The notes beneath the pieces were generated by a model. It saw only the letters and a list, made by a program, of their open reading frames with translations, was not told the DNA's origin and ran no database searches. From the NCBI RefSeq assembly GCF_010015585.1, contig NW_022985071.1:956100-1020099 (forward strand): a DNA stretch of 64,000 nt, given 5' to 3'. Origin of the DNA: Eremomyces bilateralis CBS 781.70 (taxonomy: Eukaryota > Ascomycota > Dothideomycetes > Eremomycetales > Eremomycetaceae). This document shows, piece after piece, positions 49,907 through 61,729 of this stretch; the first letter of the stretch is position 1; each line of letters begins with the position of its first letter. A program made the translations under genes and the position numbers.

Positions 49907-51405
49907 ATGAGTAATCTGCAATGTATCCTCAGAGCGCGTGGAATCCCATCAAAAATATGTTCAAGCTTCCTGGTCAAGCGTGTCTTCGAGAGATATCAAG
50001 GAGCAAGGAGACAACTCACAAGCCTCCCCAGCACCAAAATATACGCCGGCCAACAATTCGAAGAGGAGACTCTCCCCTGGTACAGTCCTAGTCAGTTCTA
50101 TCCGGTTCGTATCGGAGATCCTTGATGCTACGTACAAGGTTCTAGGGAAGCTCGGGTATGGTGCGTACTCCACGGTCTAGCTCTGTGGACACATCAGGTA
50201 GAGTCCATCGCACTTATACACAAAGCATTGCTGTTATCCAGGCTAATACATAAGAGATACCGGCTTTGTCGCCATAAGGGTTTGTGCCCGAAACACCGAT
50301 CGTTCTGGACGGGTCCACCGGGAGCTACAATTCTACCACCACGTCAGTTCGCTTGGTTCACAGCACTGTGGCCAACGCCTCATCTGTGGTCTCTTTGAAA
50401 TGTTCGAGATCTCGGGCTCGTCTTCCCAGCACCTCTGTCTGGTTCATCCCTCAATGCACATGATTGTCCAGGAGCTCCAGTACAAGAATCAATCGCATCG
50501 GTTGAACCAAGAACTCTTGAAGTGGATGTTTGTCCACTTACTCAACGCTCTCTCCTTTCTGCACGATGAAGCCAAGGTGGTACAAGCCGGTAAGATCTTG
50601 CAGTTATGCGGTGTCTCATTGACAAATAAATCGAATCAGATATCAATCCACCGAATATTATGTTAACAGTGGCTGACCAATCGATCCTCGATGATTTCGA
50701 AAGACCGATGCTGAGGATCCCTCTCCCACGAATGTCATCGACAATGTCCGCACCATCTATGGCTCCCATAAACTCGGCCTTCCCAAAGATACCTTATAGG
50801 GCCAACCAGCACTGTGTGGTTTTGGAGAAGCTCGAATCGAGGGTTCTCACAGAGGTCTAGTCGTGCCCGAGCTATACCGTACCCCAGAGGTGTTGTTTGA
50901 AATGGAATGGGGCGCCAGTGCTGATATCTGGAACGTTGCTGTCTCAGTGAGTACAACCGAAACATATTTCCGCGTATCATAGAAGTTAAATGGCAGATTT
51001 GAGACCTGTTTGAGAATCGGCATTTGTTCGCCGCAGTAGATGAAAACTTGGAATCGTTGGCAACCCACCACTTCGCGGAAATGGATCGATATCTTGGGCT
51101 ACCTTCTCTGGAGTACATACAAATAAGTACAATCACGAAGAGCATTTTTGACGAACGAGGTCAGGAATGAAACATTCACATCACCGCTCCAGTCACTAAC
51201 CCAAGGTGTCGTACGATGCTGGAAGGGTGTTGGAGGCTCGGTTTTCCTACACCTTTCCTTTGATGCCGCCGTATCTGTCCTGGATAGTGAAACTAAAGAG
51301 CAGTTTCCCAATTTCATAGGCTCAATGCTCAAATGCCTACCAGAGCAGAGAAAGCAAGCCTCAGAACTCCTCAAAGATCCATGGATGGCTGTACCATCAA
51401 GATAG
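49907..51405 (+). pseudogene. SRPK-type Ser/Thr protein kinase pseudogene
   Basis: All parts of an SRPK-family kinase are present in order. The first is EEETLPWYSPSQFYPVRIGD, then LDATYKVLGKLGYGAYSTV (glycine loop), VAIRVCARNTDRSG (VAIK with Lys changed to Arg), HLCLVHPSMHMIVQELQ and LLNALSFLHDEAKVV. Next is DINPPNIMLTVADQSILDDF (catalytic loop; the HTD before it has become QAD), followed by GFGEARIEG (DFG changed to GFG). The distal part has VPELYRTPEVLFEMEWGASADIWNVAV, DLFENRHLF, and a final MLKCLPEQRKQASELL. Stops replace the conserved Trp after STV (50178-50180) and the Trp in the LWGQP-like motif (near 50798). The frame also shifts before the glycine loop. Catalytic residues are lost too, so this is a dead paralogue; SRPK kinases are expanded in Aspergillus. 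Confidence 0.85.
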
Positions 51406-51711
51406 ATAAGGCGCCTTGAACGGCATGATATTCAGTTCCGTACTTCGTCTCAAATACCTCCGGATCCTTCTTACGTCGAAGGGATAACAGTATGATTAAA
51501 CAACTCGTAACTCTAAAATTATATAAAAAAAAATATAAAACTATAAAAATAAGAACGATACGATTAATGCAGTAGCATATCACACTTTTCACCCAGGTAT
51601 CATGAAATTTGGTAGGAGGAAAAGTGTTCCGTGGTTCTAGATCGTTTTTCTGTCCTCCGCTGGAAACGGTCTCCCCAACATAATTTTCCAACAACTTTTA
51701 AATTCGCTAAT
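51406..51711. other. 306-bp A/T-rich spacer
   Basis: Contains an A/T-rich run at about 51510-51560 (poly-A with TATA steps). No gene visible. Confidence 0.6.
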
Positions 51712-53182
51712 ATGCCGTCATACGGCACGAAGGTTGGTACAAGGATGTTCAATTGAAAAATGAATACTGACCGGATCAATACAGAAGCGCAGAGCGGAGG
51801 AGGCGTTAAAACATTCTCACCATGAAGAATTCGATACGTCCAAACCGGCAAGAATATTTCAGCGCAGAGCAGAGGACGCGTTAAAACATTCTCAACATGA
51901 AGAATTCGATACATCCAAACCAACAAGAACGTTTCAGCGCAGAGCAGAGGACGCGTTAAAGCATTCTCACCATGAAGAATTGGACACATCCAAACCGACA
52001 AGTATATTTCAGCCCGACGCAGGGCGTTCATCGACCGTGACCATTGCCATCCCAGGAAGCATTGTTGCAAAGTAGGTCAATTAAATCCGCCAATATGCCT
52101 CTCATATGCATTGTATACTCATGCCGTCTAGTGCGCAAACACATGAATCGAAGACAGCGCTCGTAGGGCAAATAGCAAGGGCAGCCGCCGTCTTTTGCAT
52201 CGATGAAATTGTCATCTTCGAAGATGGACAGGACGCTCAGGTCCGTGAAAGACATCGGAGTTGGGTGGACGATCGCCGAGTCTCGAACAATGCGGCCGGC
52301 GAAGATAGCCATACCGGGTGGTCCGATCCAAGCCATTTCTTATTCCATCTGCTGTCCTACTTGGAGACTCCGCCGCACCTACGGAAGTCCCTTTTTCCCC
52401 TGCATCCGAACTTAAGGACCGCGGGGACGCTGCCGAGTCTGGACATGCCCCATCATTTGCGATCCAATGAATGGGGTCAGTACCGCGAGGGCATGACTGT
52501 CCCTTCTGACGACCAAAATAGTGGCTATCAACCAAAGAAAAAGCCAAAGCGCAACGTTGCTACCGATGCCACGGATGGAGCTGGCAACGACCTGAAGTGG
52601 ACCACCGTTTACACCGGCCTTCCAAGCGACGCGTCCATCCTCCTTCCCAAAGATCTTCCCCCGAACAGCCGACTGACTCTCAAATTCCCGACCCATGACC
52701 CACCCGCCTCGCTGTACGACCCTGGCTCCGCGGAAGCGGTCGACCCGGCCGCACCGCGAGAGGAAGCCGGGTACTACTGGGGCTATCAGGTCCGCAAGGC
52801 CGGGACGATTTCCCAAGTCTTGACAGAATGCCCCTGGCCAGGCGGCTATGATGTATCCGTGGGCACGAGCGAGAGGGGCCGCCCCGTATCCGAAGTGCTA
52901 CCCAGGGACCCAACCGGCGAGGGTCAGGAGACGTCGCCAGACTGCCTGCCTCGCACGTTCGAGCACTTGCTCGTTGTATTTGGCGGAGTGGCAGGGTTGG
53001 AGACCGCGGTGGAGGCGGATCCGGAATTGGCGGCGAAAGGTCTGGGGAAGAAGAATACGGAGGAGTTGTTCGACTTCTGGATCAACGTCTGCCCGGGACA
53101 AGGAAGTCGGACGATCAGAAGCGAGGAGGCTGTGTGGGTGGGCATGAGTGGACTGTGGCCATGGATCAGACCCGGTCAATGA
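51712..53182 (+). CDS. SPOUT-fold RNA methyltransferase, SPOUT1/CENP-32 family, with repeat-expanded N-terminus
   Basis: Three exons (51712..51732, 51785..52071, 52132..53182) encode 452 residues. The family (Pfam Methyltrn_RNA_3) carries a trefoil-knot SPOUT fold that binds S-adenosylmethionine; the human member methylates RNA and acts at centrosomes. Seen: STVTIAIPGSIVANAQ, KTALVGQIARAAAVFCIDEI, SDPSHFLFHLLSYLETPPHL, PLHPNLRTAGTLPSLDMPHHLR, YYWGYQVRKAGTISQVL, GYDVSVGTSERGRPVSE, LLVVFGGVAGLETAVEADP and WINVCPGQGSRTIRSEEAV, the last being the knot and SAM-site motif. A disordered basic N-terminal region of about 95 residues is built of three 25-residue repeats (see repeat). Exon 1 has seven codons and its donor is GTTGGT; this start is the least certain point. 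An alternative start cannot be found in frame because a TGA precedes exon 2 unless the intron is removed. A tandem N-terminal expansion is not a known family feature. Confidence 0.88.
51788..52012 (+). repeat. 75-bp coding tandem repeat, three copies
   Basis: Three head-to-tail copies (period 75 bp, 25 codons) start at the CGC codons 51788, 51863 and 51938. Each reads RRAEDALKHSHHEEFDTSKP then an Arg/Ser-Thr/Ile-Phe-Gln end. Copies differ at about 5-8 bases. The period is a whole number of codons and the frame is the SPOUT enzyme frame, so the repeat is translated. A fourth, partial unit (FQPDAG) follows. Confidence 0.92.
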
Positions 53183-53642
53183 GTTTGAAGACAGGGCAAA
53201 CACGGATTTGCCATGGTGGATTGATCCATGGGGTCCAGCTTGCTTTGCAAAGATGGAGGAAATATGTTGGCTTAGAAATGTGCATGGTCTGGTCCATGGC
53301 AATGCAAAACGGTTCTAGTCCAGAACAAGCGGTTAGATCTCCAACGCGTGATCAAGGTCCTATCTTTAATCCCGTGAAGTTTTGGAGCATTTCAGGAAGA
53401 GATTCTAGGCGTCTCTGTTGGCGGCTTCTGGGTGGCGTGAACGACCATGGGTATATAGAGAAATACATTTTGAGTTCATTCTTCTATGACATATAATTCA
53501 TCAACGCTATGGAGTACCCCAACACCAAGTACATAGTAAAATATCATTTGCAAAAGTTTGCCATTGCCATGCCATCCCGCCAAATATATCCAAGACTTCG
53601 CAGTATGTATCAAGACTTTGCAATCCAAGGGTATCGAGGAGA
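53183..53642. other. 460-bp convergent intergenic region
   Basis: 3' flanks of the SPOUT enzyme and GDH genes. No gene recognised. Confidence 0.5.
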
Positions 53643-55315
<1,673 letters not shown>

Positions 55316-58300
55316 GTTGTCGGTTTGAGGTGGATATTTTACAGGTATTGGGTGTTCAAGAAATGTTTAAGAAATGATCGGAGGGTATTCAAGAAGGATA
55401 GGAAAGCAGGTCAAGCGCTTCGCAACAAGAAGAGGAGAGACGGCTTTTTAAAGGTCTTGTTCCAGCCTGTTTCCTGATATGTATATGGGTTGTGGTGCAA
55501 CGGTTATGAGCTCATGATGGTTCCGGCCACAAAAAAAGTAGAGGGAGATTGGGCGTGGGGAGCAGGCAAAGGCGAAAAGTCCGGTCGCGTTGCAAGATTG
55601 GTGGCAGATTGGAGAGGATGGCTTCAGGATGGAGATGTTATTGGGTTGGACCAGGAAGCAGAACAGAGGGAGGCATCAGGTTAAATGGGTAGGATCACAC
55701 TTGGATGTTTTTCTCACGACTAACATGAGATCCTTAATTCCTTATCAGTTGGAGGGATGGCCGGAATGGGAGGTGATTGGATGGAATACGGCTGGATCAG
55801 GGATGGGATGGCAATTGATGGGATGGGATGGGAATAACCTGGGATGGATTTGGTAATTTGGTCGTCCAAGATGTAGCGAGCCCCAAGTCTCCGAGATCGC
55901 TTCGGTTCAACCAATGTGTTTTCCGTGGGGCAAATGCCAGGGACAATTCCCTTGGACAATTGACGGTTTGGACCCCTCCGTCAAGAAATCCCCCTCATCG
56001 CCTCACCCACCCATCTCACGGCCATAGGTAGTACTGATTGTCGGGCGCTTGGGTATAAACAGGTTTACCTACCTAGTTGACTTTGGATGCTTGGACGTTA
56101 TTATCAAATTGAAGAAGTCACCCATGACAAACATACCGAGCCCATCGCCCTGTTCATACTGTTCATCCTGCCTCATCCCACCCCGCTCCGGCTGTGAAGT
56201 GAGTGTCCGCATTAGACTACCGACCACTACGGACTAGTCACTAAGGAGTAAGGACTAATTACTGCAGTCACGGTGTTGCCCGATTCTCGTGTGGCATACT
56301 GGGATTCAAGGATGATCTACTTACTATTACGTACTTATCTCTAAGTGCCTCTGCGGAAATTAGAAATCGAATTTATAATACCCAGCGACACTAGAAGAAT
56401 GGCAGATGAACACCCCGAGTCGCCCGGCAGCCCGACACTCTGCCCGGCAGAGCCCGATTCCCGATTCCCGCTTTCAGGCTTCCATTTTCATCATGTCTTT
56501 GCAACGGACTCACCGCAGTCCTCAATAATACCTACGGGCAGAACTCAGAAGTATCTTCAGTGTTCGAGAATCGAGATGGTTGCTTGTGAGGTACGGGCGA
56601 TTCCGGGAGCTTGGAGATTAGCCCGGTAGCTCTTCGCCACTCGCCAGTCGACAGATCACCACTCACCAGTCCCCATCTCGGACATCTCAGGACTTCGTTT
56701 ATTCTGTCGGCTGAAGTACATCCTACATAACTAGCCACACCAGACTGCGATATGCGCAATGCAGAGATGTTTACGGCTTCAGGCAGATAACTCCCGGCAA
56801 GCGGCTCAGGGGGTGGCCGGTGCGAAAATCCGGGAGAGTGGTAAGTTTTTGCAAAGTAGCAAGTCAGGAACGACAATTTAGGAATTAGGATGCGTGATCG
56901 AGAGAAAAATCTGAAATCTGGTTGCTGTCGTGCCCCCTCCATGCAAGCTACTGTACGATTGCAGCAGAGACTTCATGTGCATCGATCTAATCCACGGAGT
57001 TCGTCATGTCGAACTATCACTGCAGTTCATCAATCCATGGCTTCATGCACAGCGATGAGTTTAACTCCAAGGAGCCCTCCAACTTCCAAGCCACCATTCA
57101 ACCCCACGCATTCCCCCTGTCGTGTTGACGCTTGTTTCGTGCTCCCTCGCCTCTTCCGAGCACTAAACAGGGATGGTCGACACTCAAATTCTCGGCTGCC
57201 GGCTGACTCCGCGTTCAAGTCCCGGGAAATCGGGAAGATGATGCATTTTTTTGCCCTCAAATTTAGTGTCAAGGTTGGTGTCGTTGGCGACACAGTCCGA
57301 GGTCGATTTACGGTTCCAGGATCCCATTACTTAGCCCACGATCCTACCCGTGCCGTATTCCGTGGTTCCGAAGCGGCATCAACTGCTGGAAATCTTCGAG
57401 GGCGGCAAGTAGTACCGGTAATGTTGGGGTTCTGTAGAGACAGCACAGTGCATACAATCCACTGGTGCACCCAGCAATGTTTTCGTCTCAATAGATAGAG
57501 CAGGAGTTCGCCACTCTCCCTCCTATAACCATAAACGGCATTATTATATGGATATCCCTCTCCGTCATATATATAGTCTGAATCGCAACGAAGAGTTCAG
57601 CTTGGATTGTACAGTGGATCCAATTTCCCCCGCTCGTGAGTGGTCAGAATGGCTGAATGGGCGGCGCGGACTCGCACTGGGCGATGAGCCAATGTGGTGT
57701 ACTGTCCATGCAAGCTGAGATGTACTGAGGTACATCTCGGATCAGCAACCTGATCGCGATGAATTCCACTCTCCTCCTGTCTATCATTCCTTATTTCCCT
57801 AGTCCCTCGAATCGAAGCCAATAGCATACATACCAGTACACCTGTCCTTCGTGGACCGATGCTCCGATAGGTACATCGGACTGGGTACCTCCAAGATGAG
57901 GCGCGACTACATTAGTCCATCGCGAGACTCCACTATGGCACTGCCTTCCCCGTGCTAATTTTGATATTATGATAGGTACAGTAGTAAGTAAGTATTAATA
58001 AATGGTCGGGTGCTATGGATTGAATGGTCCATTACTGACTTGGATACCGTTGATCGACTACTTTAGTTCTCCGTACTTGGTAGTAATATGAGCAGTTACA
58101 AGGATGGACCGACCATTCCGATCAAGGAAAGCTACGCAAGCGGTATCTGATTTGTATACTTAACATAGAATGACAGGAACCTCCCGAGTCCCGGTGCTGA
58201 TGGTTCGGATGCGCCCGCAATAACTGGACGATCGTGGTCGCTCGATCCCCTCCCCAAGTCCCAACAGTCTGGTGGTGTCGCCGGCACCCCTTGCACGATT

Positions 58301-58832
58301 TATGCAGCCACCAAGCCAACCAAGCCACTGGTTTGCGACAACCCCGATGACTTTCTTCAAATCTCTGCTTGGGTCGTGTTACATCCACTCCTTCTCCTCC
58401 ACAAATGCACTATCGCACTATGTGCTCCATGTCTTTGGTAAGGGATGACGACCGTCAAGCAGAGATGCTCCATATGGCGATCTATTATATAGACGTGCCG
58501 TCGGGCTTTCCACAAGATGAGCGAATGTCTTTTCTATTCATCGACTTCCCCGCTCCTCAGGCTTCGTGGGAGCAATCAATAACTCGCACCTTCTCTGTCC
58601 AAACCTATTGAGCTATCACTGCATGTGTATCTGCCTTTACCACATCAATTCTGTTATCCGCTGACCACATTGCTGCTTTCTCCTTATCTATTCGGGTATG
58701 TCGCGCAAGGACTGCCTTGCCTTTTGCGCTTTGCTGTCTTCCGCTCTTCGTACCAAGTTATTAACCTGGTTTCTTAGTCTAGACGCACCGCTGTCTGATA
58801 CTAGTCAATACGTACCCAGCCCGATACTACTC
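55316..58832. other. 3.5 kb gene-free region
   Basis: Promoter side of gdhA and a long stretch with no convincing coding frame. A GGGAT-rich strand at 55755-55860 (GGGATGGGATGGG with a later GGG) is a possible G-quadruplex site. A 202-residue frame at 56890-57498 has no domain, odd composition (Ser/Pro/Arg) and lies in a non-coding-like context; I do not treat it as a gene. Confidence 0.5.
55741..55748 (-). promoter_or_regulatory. HGATAR (AreA-type) element upstream of gdhA
   Basis: CTGATAAG on the minus strand, about 425 bp before the GDH start, is a full HGATAR site as used by AreA GATA factors in nitrogen control. A single site has weak predictive value. Confidence 0.35.
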
Positions 58833-59543
58833 ATGTCATACAAGGCGGGCCCTTCCTCCCGAGAGGGTCCAGTTTCGGCCATGGCAGTTGACGTGAACTT
58901 CGAGATATTCGAGTGGTACCCTGCGTACCAGAGCTGCCTGAAGTTCTTCCTCAACAACGCCCAGCATGAATACCACGTTCAGGCTGTCGCAGCGTTTGTG
59001 AACATTTGTCTCCCCTTCCAGTGGGCTCCAGATCCTGTGGTGAACTACTCGGCTGCCTCGCCGACTGCACAGACAGCATCCGGCACATCGCAACCTCCGC
59101 ACGCCAACCCTTGGACACAGCAAAGCGCACCATTCCAACCAGGCCGGTCCAGCCACTTCGTGTCGCTAATCCCATATATCAAGCGCCTGGTTGTGACCGC
59201 CTTCGATCAAGATGCCATCCTCCATGGGTTCTTCGGCGATGACTGGCGCAAAGGGATCGGGCCCCTCCATGAGTCGGAACGACGCAACTATATGTTCGCG
59301 GCGAAGAGCGTCGGCTGGGCACGAGTCAAACAACACTACGATATGTCGCCGCGGGAGAGCCTGCCCTTCATCAAGCCGCTTCAAAATGTCGAGCTGACGG
59401 AGATTGAGGCGGCCGAACGTTCCTGGAGCGGGTGGCTGGCGTTTGAGGATTGGATGATCGGGGAACGGGCGCCCGAGACCATGCGAGATCCAGGCTTTTC
59501 CGAGGGCGGCGGACCGAATATGAAGCCCAATACCATGATTTGA
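58833..59543 (+). CDS. Unrecognised fungal protein, 236 residues
   Basis: I do not recognise the family. The frame from ATG 58833 to TGA 59543 reads like a real protein. It has a Trp/Tyr/Phe-rich N-terminal domain (EIFEWYPAYQSCLKFFLNNAQHEYHVQAV), VNICLPFQWAPDP and a Ser/Gln/Pro linker at about residues 75-105. A second domain then contains FVSLIPYIKRLVVTAFDQDAI, FFGDDWRKGIGPLHESERRNY, MFAAKSVGWARVKQHYDM and WSGWLAFEDWMIGERAPE. The alternation of hydrophobic and charged residues suggests an all-helical cytosolic protein. An upstream in-frame ATG at 58698 would add 45 residues; the extra part looks like a translated leader (Leu/Ser/Cys-rich), so I prefer 58833. No membrane or signal sequence follows. 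Neighbours give no functional clue. Confidence 0.7.
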   Translation: MSYKAGPSSREGPVSAMAVDVNFEIFEWYPAYQSCLKFFLNNAQHEYHVQAVAAFVNICLPFQWAPDPVVNYSAASPTAQTASGTSQPPHANPWTQQSAPFQPGRSSHFVSLIPYIKRLVVTAFDQDAILHGFFGDDWRKGIGPLHESERRNYMFAAKSVGWARVKQHYDMSPRESLPFIKPLQNVELTEIEAAERSWSGWLAFEDWMIGERAPETMRDPGFSEGGGPNMKPNTMI

Positions 59544-60362
59544 TATAACGACCCGAATATCCTTCATCCTGGGCGCTCTGGGAGACGGCCAGTCGTGGCA
59601 GGAGTGTCCAGATGCTCCATTTTCCTGGCAAATGTTCTGTCATAGCAAGAGTTGGCTTGGTTTAAACCGTGCGCGTTTACTTTTTCTAATAGGGAGTTCT
59701 TTCTTGGTATAGGCTGGAAAAAGCTTTGCTAGAAGCTCGCATTAGATGTTGCCGGCATTATCCAATGCATCATTGGGTCTGGGAGACTCGATGGATCTGT
59801 CCTGGAATTGGAGACAGAGGTCGCTTGGGACCGCATTCAGAGTTATCATGCTGGCGACGCTTTCAGTCAGCATGGAACTATCGGGATCAGATTTTCATCC
59901 ATACGACTACGATAAGCATGAAATATTGCATTATTCATAGTGCTATGCTGCTATCTTCGATGCTACCAATGTTATTTGCAGTATTCCCCTCCACGCCACG
60001 TGAGAAGACCAGGGCCCTCAGCCCTAACGGTTAAATTTCGGAAACGCATTTGTCCGTGTCACGTGGAACCCAACCACACCCAGCATTCCAACAACAGGAG
60101 ATGCGAACCCGCAAGCGGGTGTCGCTTAAAGAGAGCCTGGAGGAACGAAGCTAGAGTTTATAATTTTCGAACGTCCTAAAAAAAAGCTCGAATTATATTC
60201 ACATAGCCGCGCCGCCCTCCTTTACTCTCTAAAACAACCAGACGGCAAGAAGACCTCTGTTTTGGGGTGTCTATTTGCCTATATGACTCACACGGCGCGA
60301 CCTCCATCGATGCTCACTCCTCCACACGACGCCAGCTTCAGATGCTCATGCTTTAGACCCTC
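59544..60362. other. 819-bp convergent intergenic region
   Basis: 3' flanks of two unrecognised genes; contains a short A-run near 60178-60184. No gene recognised. Confidence 0.5.
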
Positions 60363-61310
60363 TCAAATGTTGTACAAACGAGTTATACCCATGGCCCATG
60401 CCTCGAGATTAGCCGCGCTTAACGAGACGTCCTGCTCAGCGGCCGCTTTAGGGCGCCGCATGATCTTCTCAAAAGGCAGCACAAATGGCGCACCAGTGAT
60501 GATTGGGGGTGTCGATCTGAGGTCAATCGTCGTAGCTGCCATGCACATCGCGATATCTCGAACTCCGAGTGGCACGGATCGCGTTCGATTAGTGTCAGCA
60601 ACGGTGACGAGCTCGTGCCGTTCAAGGCGGAAGGTACGTTCGGATTTGTTAAATGAAGCTAGAACCACCATTCGAGTATTGTTTGGGGGCAATTGAGCCG
60701 ATAGCCACCATTGTGCATCAATATAAAGATGCCCTAAGCACTCTGTCCAACCGGCCTCGATAACTACGGCGGGCCATGGCGGGGGGATAGAAGGTGTTAT
60801 TGAGCTGTCCGCCTCCTTGAATGAATGGCCTGAGCGATGGTGGCACCGGCCTGATCCGGAACCCGTAAACTCCAGATTAAGCCGGAGACCCATAAGCCTC
60901 AACTGCATGGTTATTTCGGAATGCAAGTTGACGTGCATGTTCTCGTGTACATGGGTCACCATCCTGACGATTAATTTATCATCATCAAGTTGTAAACGAA
61001 CTGGGTAACGGAGTCGGTCGATATAGGTGAGCTTCGAGTGGTCAAAGGCCAGAAAAACGATCCATCGCTGTGTATTGCCTCCGCCGTCACCGTCCAGAGC
61101 TCGCAGACGATCTGCAACAGCACGCTTGAAATTGGCAACGCTGAATCGCAGTACTTGGGCTTGTTCGAGTCCTGCAACTGGTAGAATCTTAGGAGTCATT
61201 TCATCGAACGGTGGGGTTTCTGTAGTTCGAGAGGTTGGAGAAGTTGGCGAAGTTAGAGAAGTTGGCGAAGTTAGAGAAGTTGGCGAAGTTAGAGAAGTTG
61301 GAGAAGCCAT
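60363..61310 (-). CDS. Unrecognised fungal protein with possible nuclease-like fold and Thr/Ser/Pro repeat N-terminus
   Basis: A single exon of 315 residues starting at ATG 61310; the frame extends further upstream only through TTG. The N-terminus is a repeat of Pro-Thr-Ser-Leu-Thr-Ser units (residues 4-30). Core features: WIVFLAFDHSKLTYIDRL, then HENMHVNLHSEITMQLRLMGLRL, and PWPAVVIEAGWTE with a conserved Glu, followed by YIDAQWWLSAQ and RMVVLASFNKSERTFRLERHE. The pattern 'P-x-V-V-x-E-x-G-x-S/T-E ... D-x-x-W-W-L ... V-V-L-x-S' recurs in a large fungal family that I believe has a restriction-endonuclease-like fold (as in Uma2 proteins), but this is recalled, not searched. The gene lies 420 bp from a piggyBac relic. 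Confidence 0.65.
   Translation of the reverse strand: MASPTSLTSPTSLTSPTSLTSPTSPTSRTTETPPFDEMTPKILPVAGLEQAQVLRFSVANFKRAVADRLRALDGDGGGNTQRWIVFLAFDHSKLTYIDRLRYPVRLQLDDDKLIVRMVTHVHENMHVNLHSEITMQLRLMGLRLNLEFTGSGSGRCHHRSGHSFKEADSSITPSIPPPWPAVVIEAGWTECLGHLYIDAQWWLSAQLPPNNTRMVVLASFNKSERTFRLERHELVTVADTNRTRSVPLGVRDIAMCMAATTIDLRSTPPIITGAPFVLPFEKIMRRPKAAAEQDVSLSAANLEAWAMGITRLYNI
61243..61296 (-). repeat. 18-bp coding tandem repeat, three exact copies
   Basis: GTTGGCGAAGTTAGAGAA (plus strand) repeats three times in tandem at the 5' end of the unrecognised gene, coding for Thr/Ser-Pro-Thr-Ser-Leu units. Exact copies indicate recent slippage. A near-copy precedes it. Confidence 0.92.
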
Positions 61311-61729
61311 AATGGTGAGCTGGGACTTCTCATATGCGGGCAAGTCCGTTCGTTGAAGAAGTTGCGTTGGAGATGAGCGGCTTGATTTCAGCTAAAGGCG
61401 TACCTTCGTAGTCACGGTCCTAACTAGTGGTCAGGGCGGGCCGTCGCTTTCCTTGGAACCAAAGGGGACCCTTTCCTTTAGCGCGTGACAGGATGGAGCT
61501 GATCATGTTCTCCCGGTAGAGGATGTCTCGATCAATGTGATGAGTTAATAGATATTTCTAAAGAGTGCCGGTGGAAAACCCTCGGACGATAGGAGTGAGC
61601 TAATGACCGGGAGGATCGAGGGCTGTGGGCAACGATCGCTACGGCAGTGAGATCGGGTATACCAACAACGGAAGCCTGCAAAAACGGCGGCCAACTTGCC
61701 GTCATTTCTTTTACTCTATTGACAATCAT

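Noticed and set aside
51600-52070. 156-residue minus-strand frame with three repeats (GENVLTRPLLCAE type)
   Set aside because: It is the antisense reading of the 75-bp repeat. The plus-strand frame joins the SPOUT enzyme and keeps splice phase, so the plus strand is the coding one.
56890-57498. 202-residue plus-strand frame
   Set aside because: Composition and lack of domain suggest chance; no promoter or splice support.
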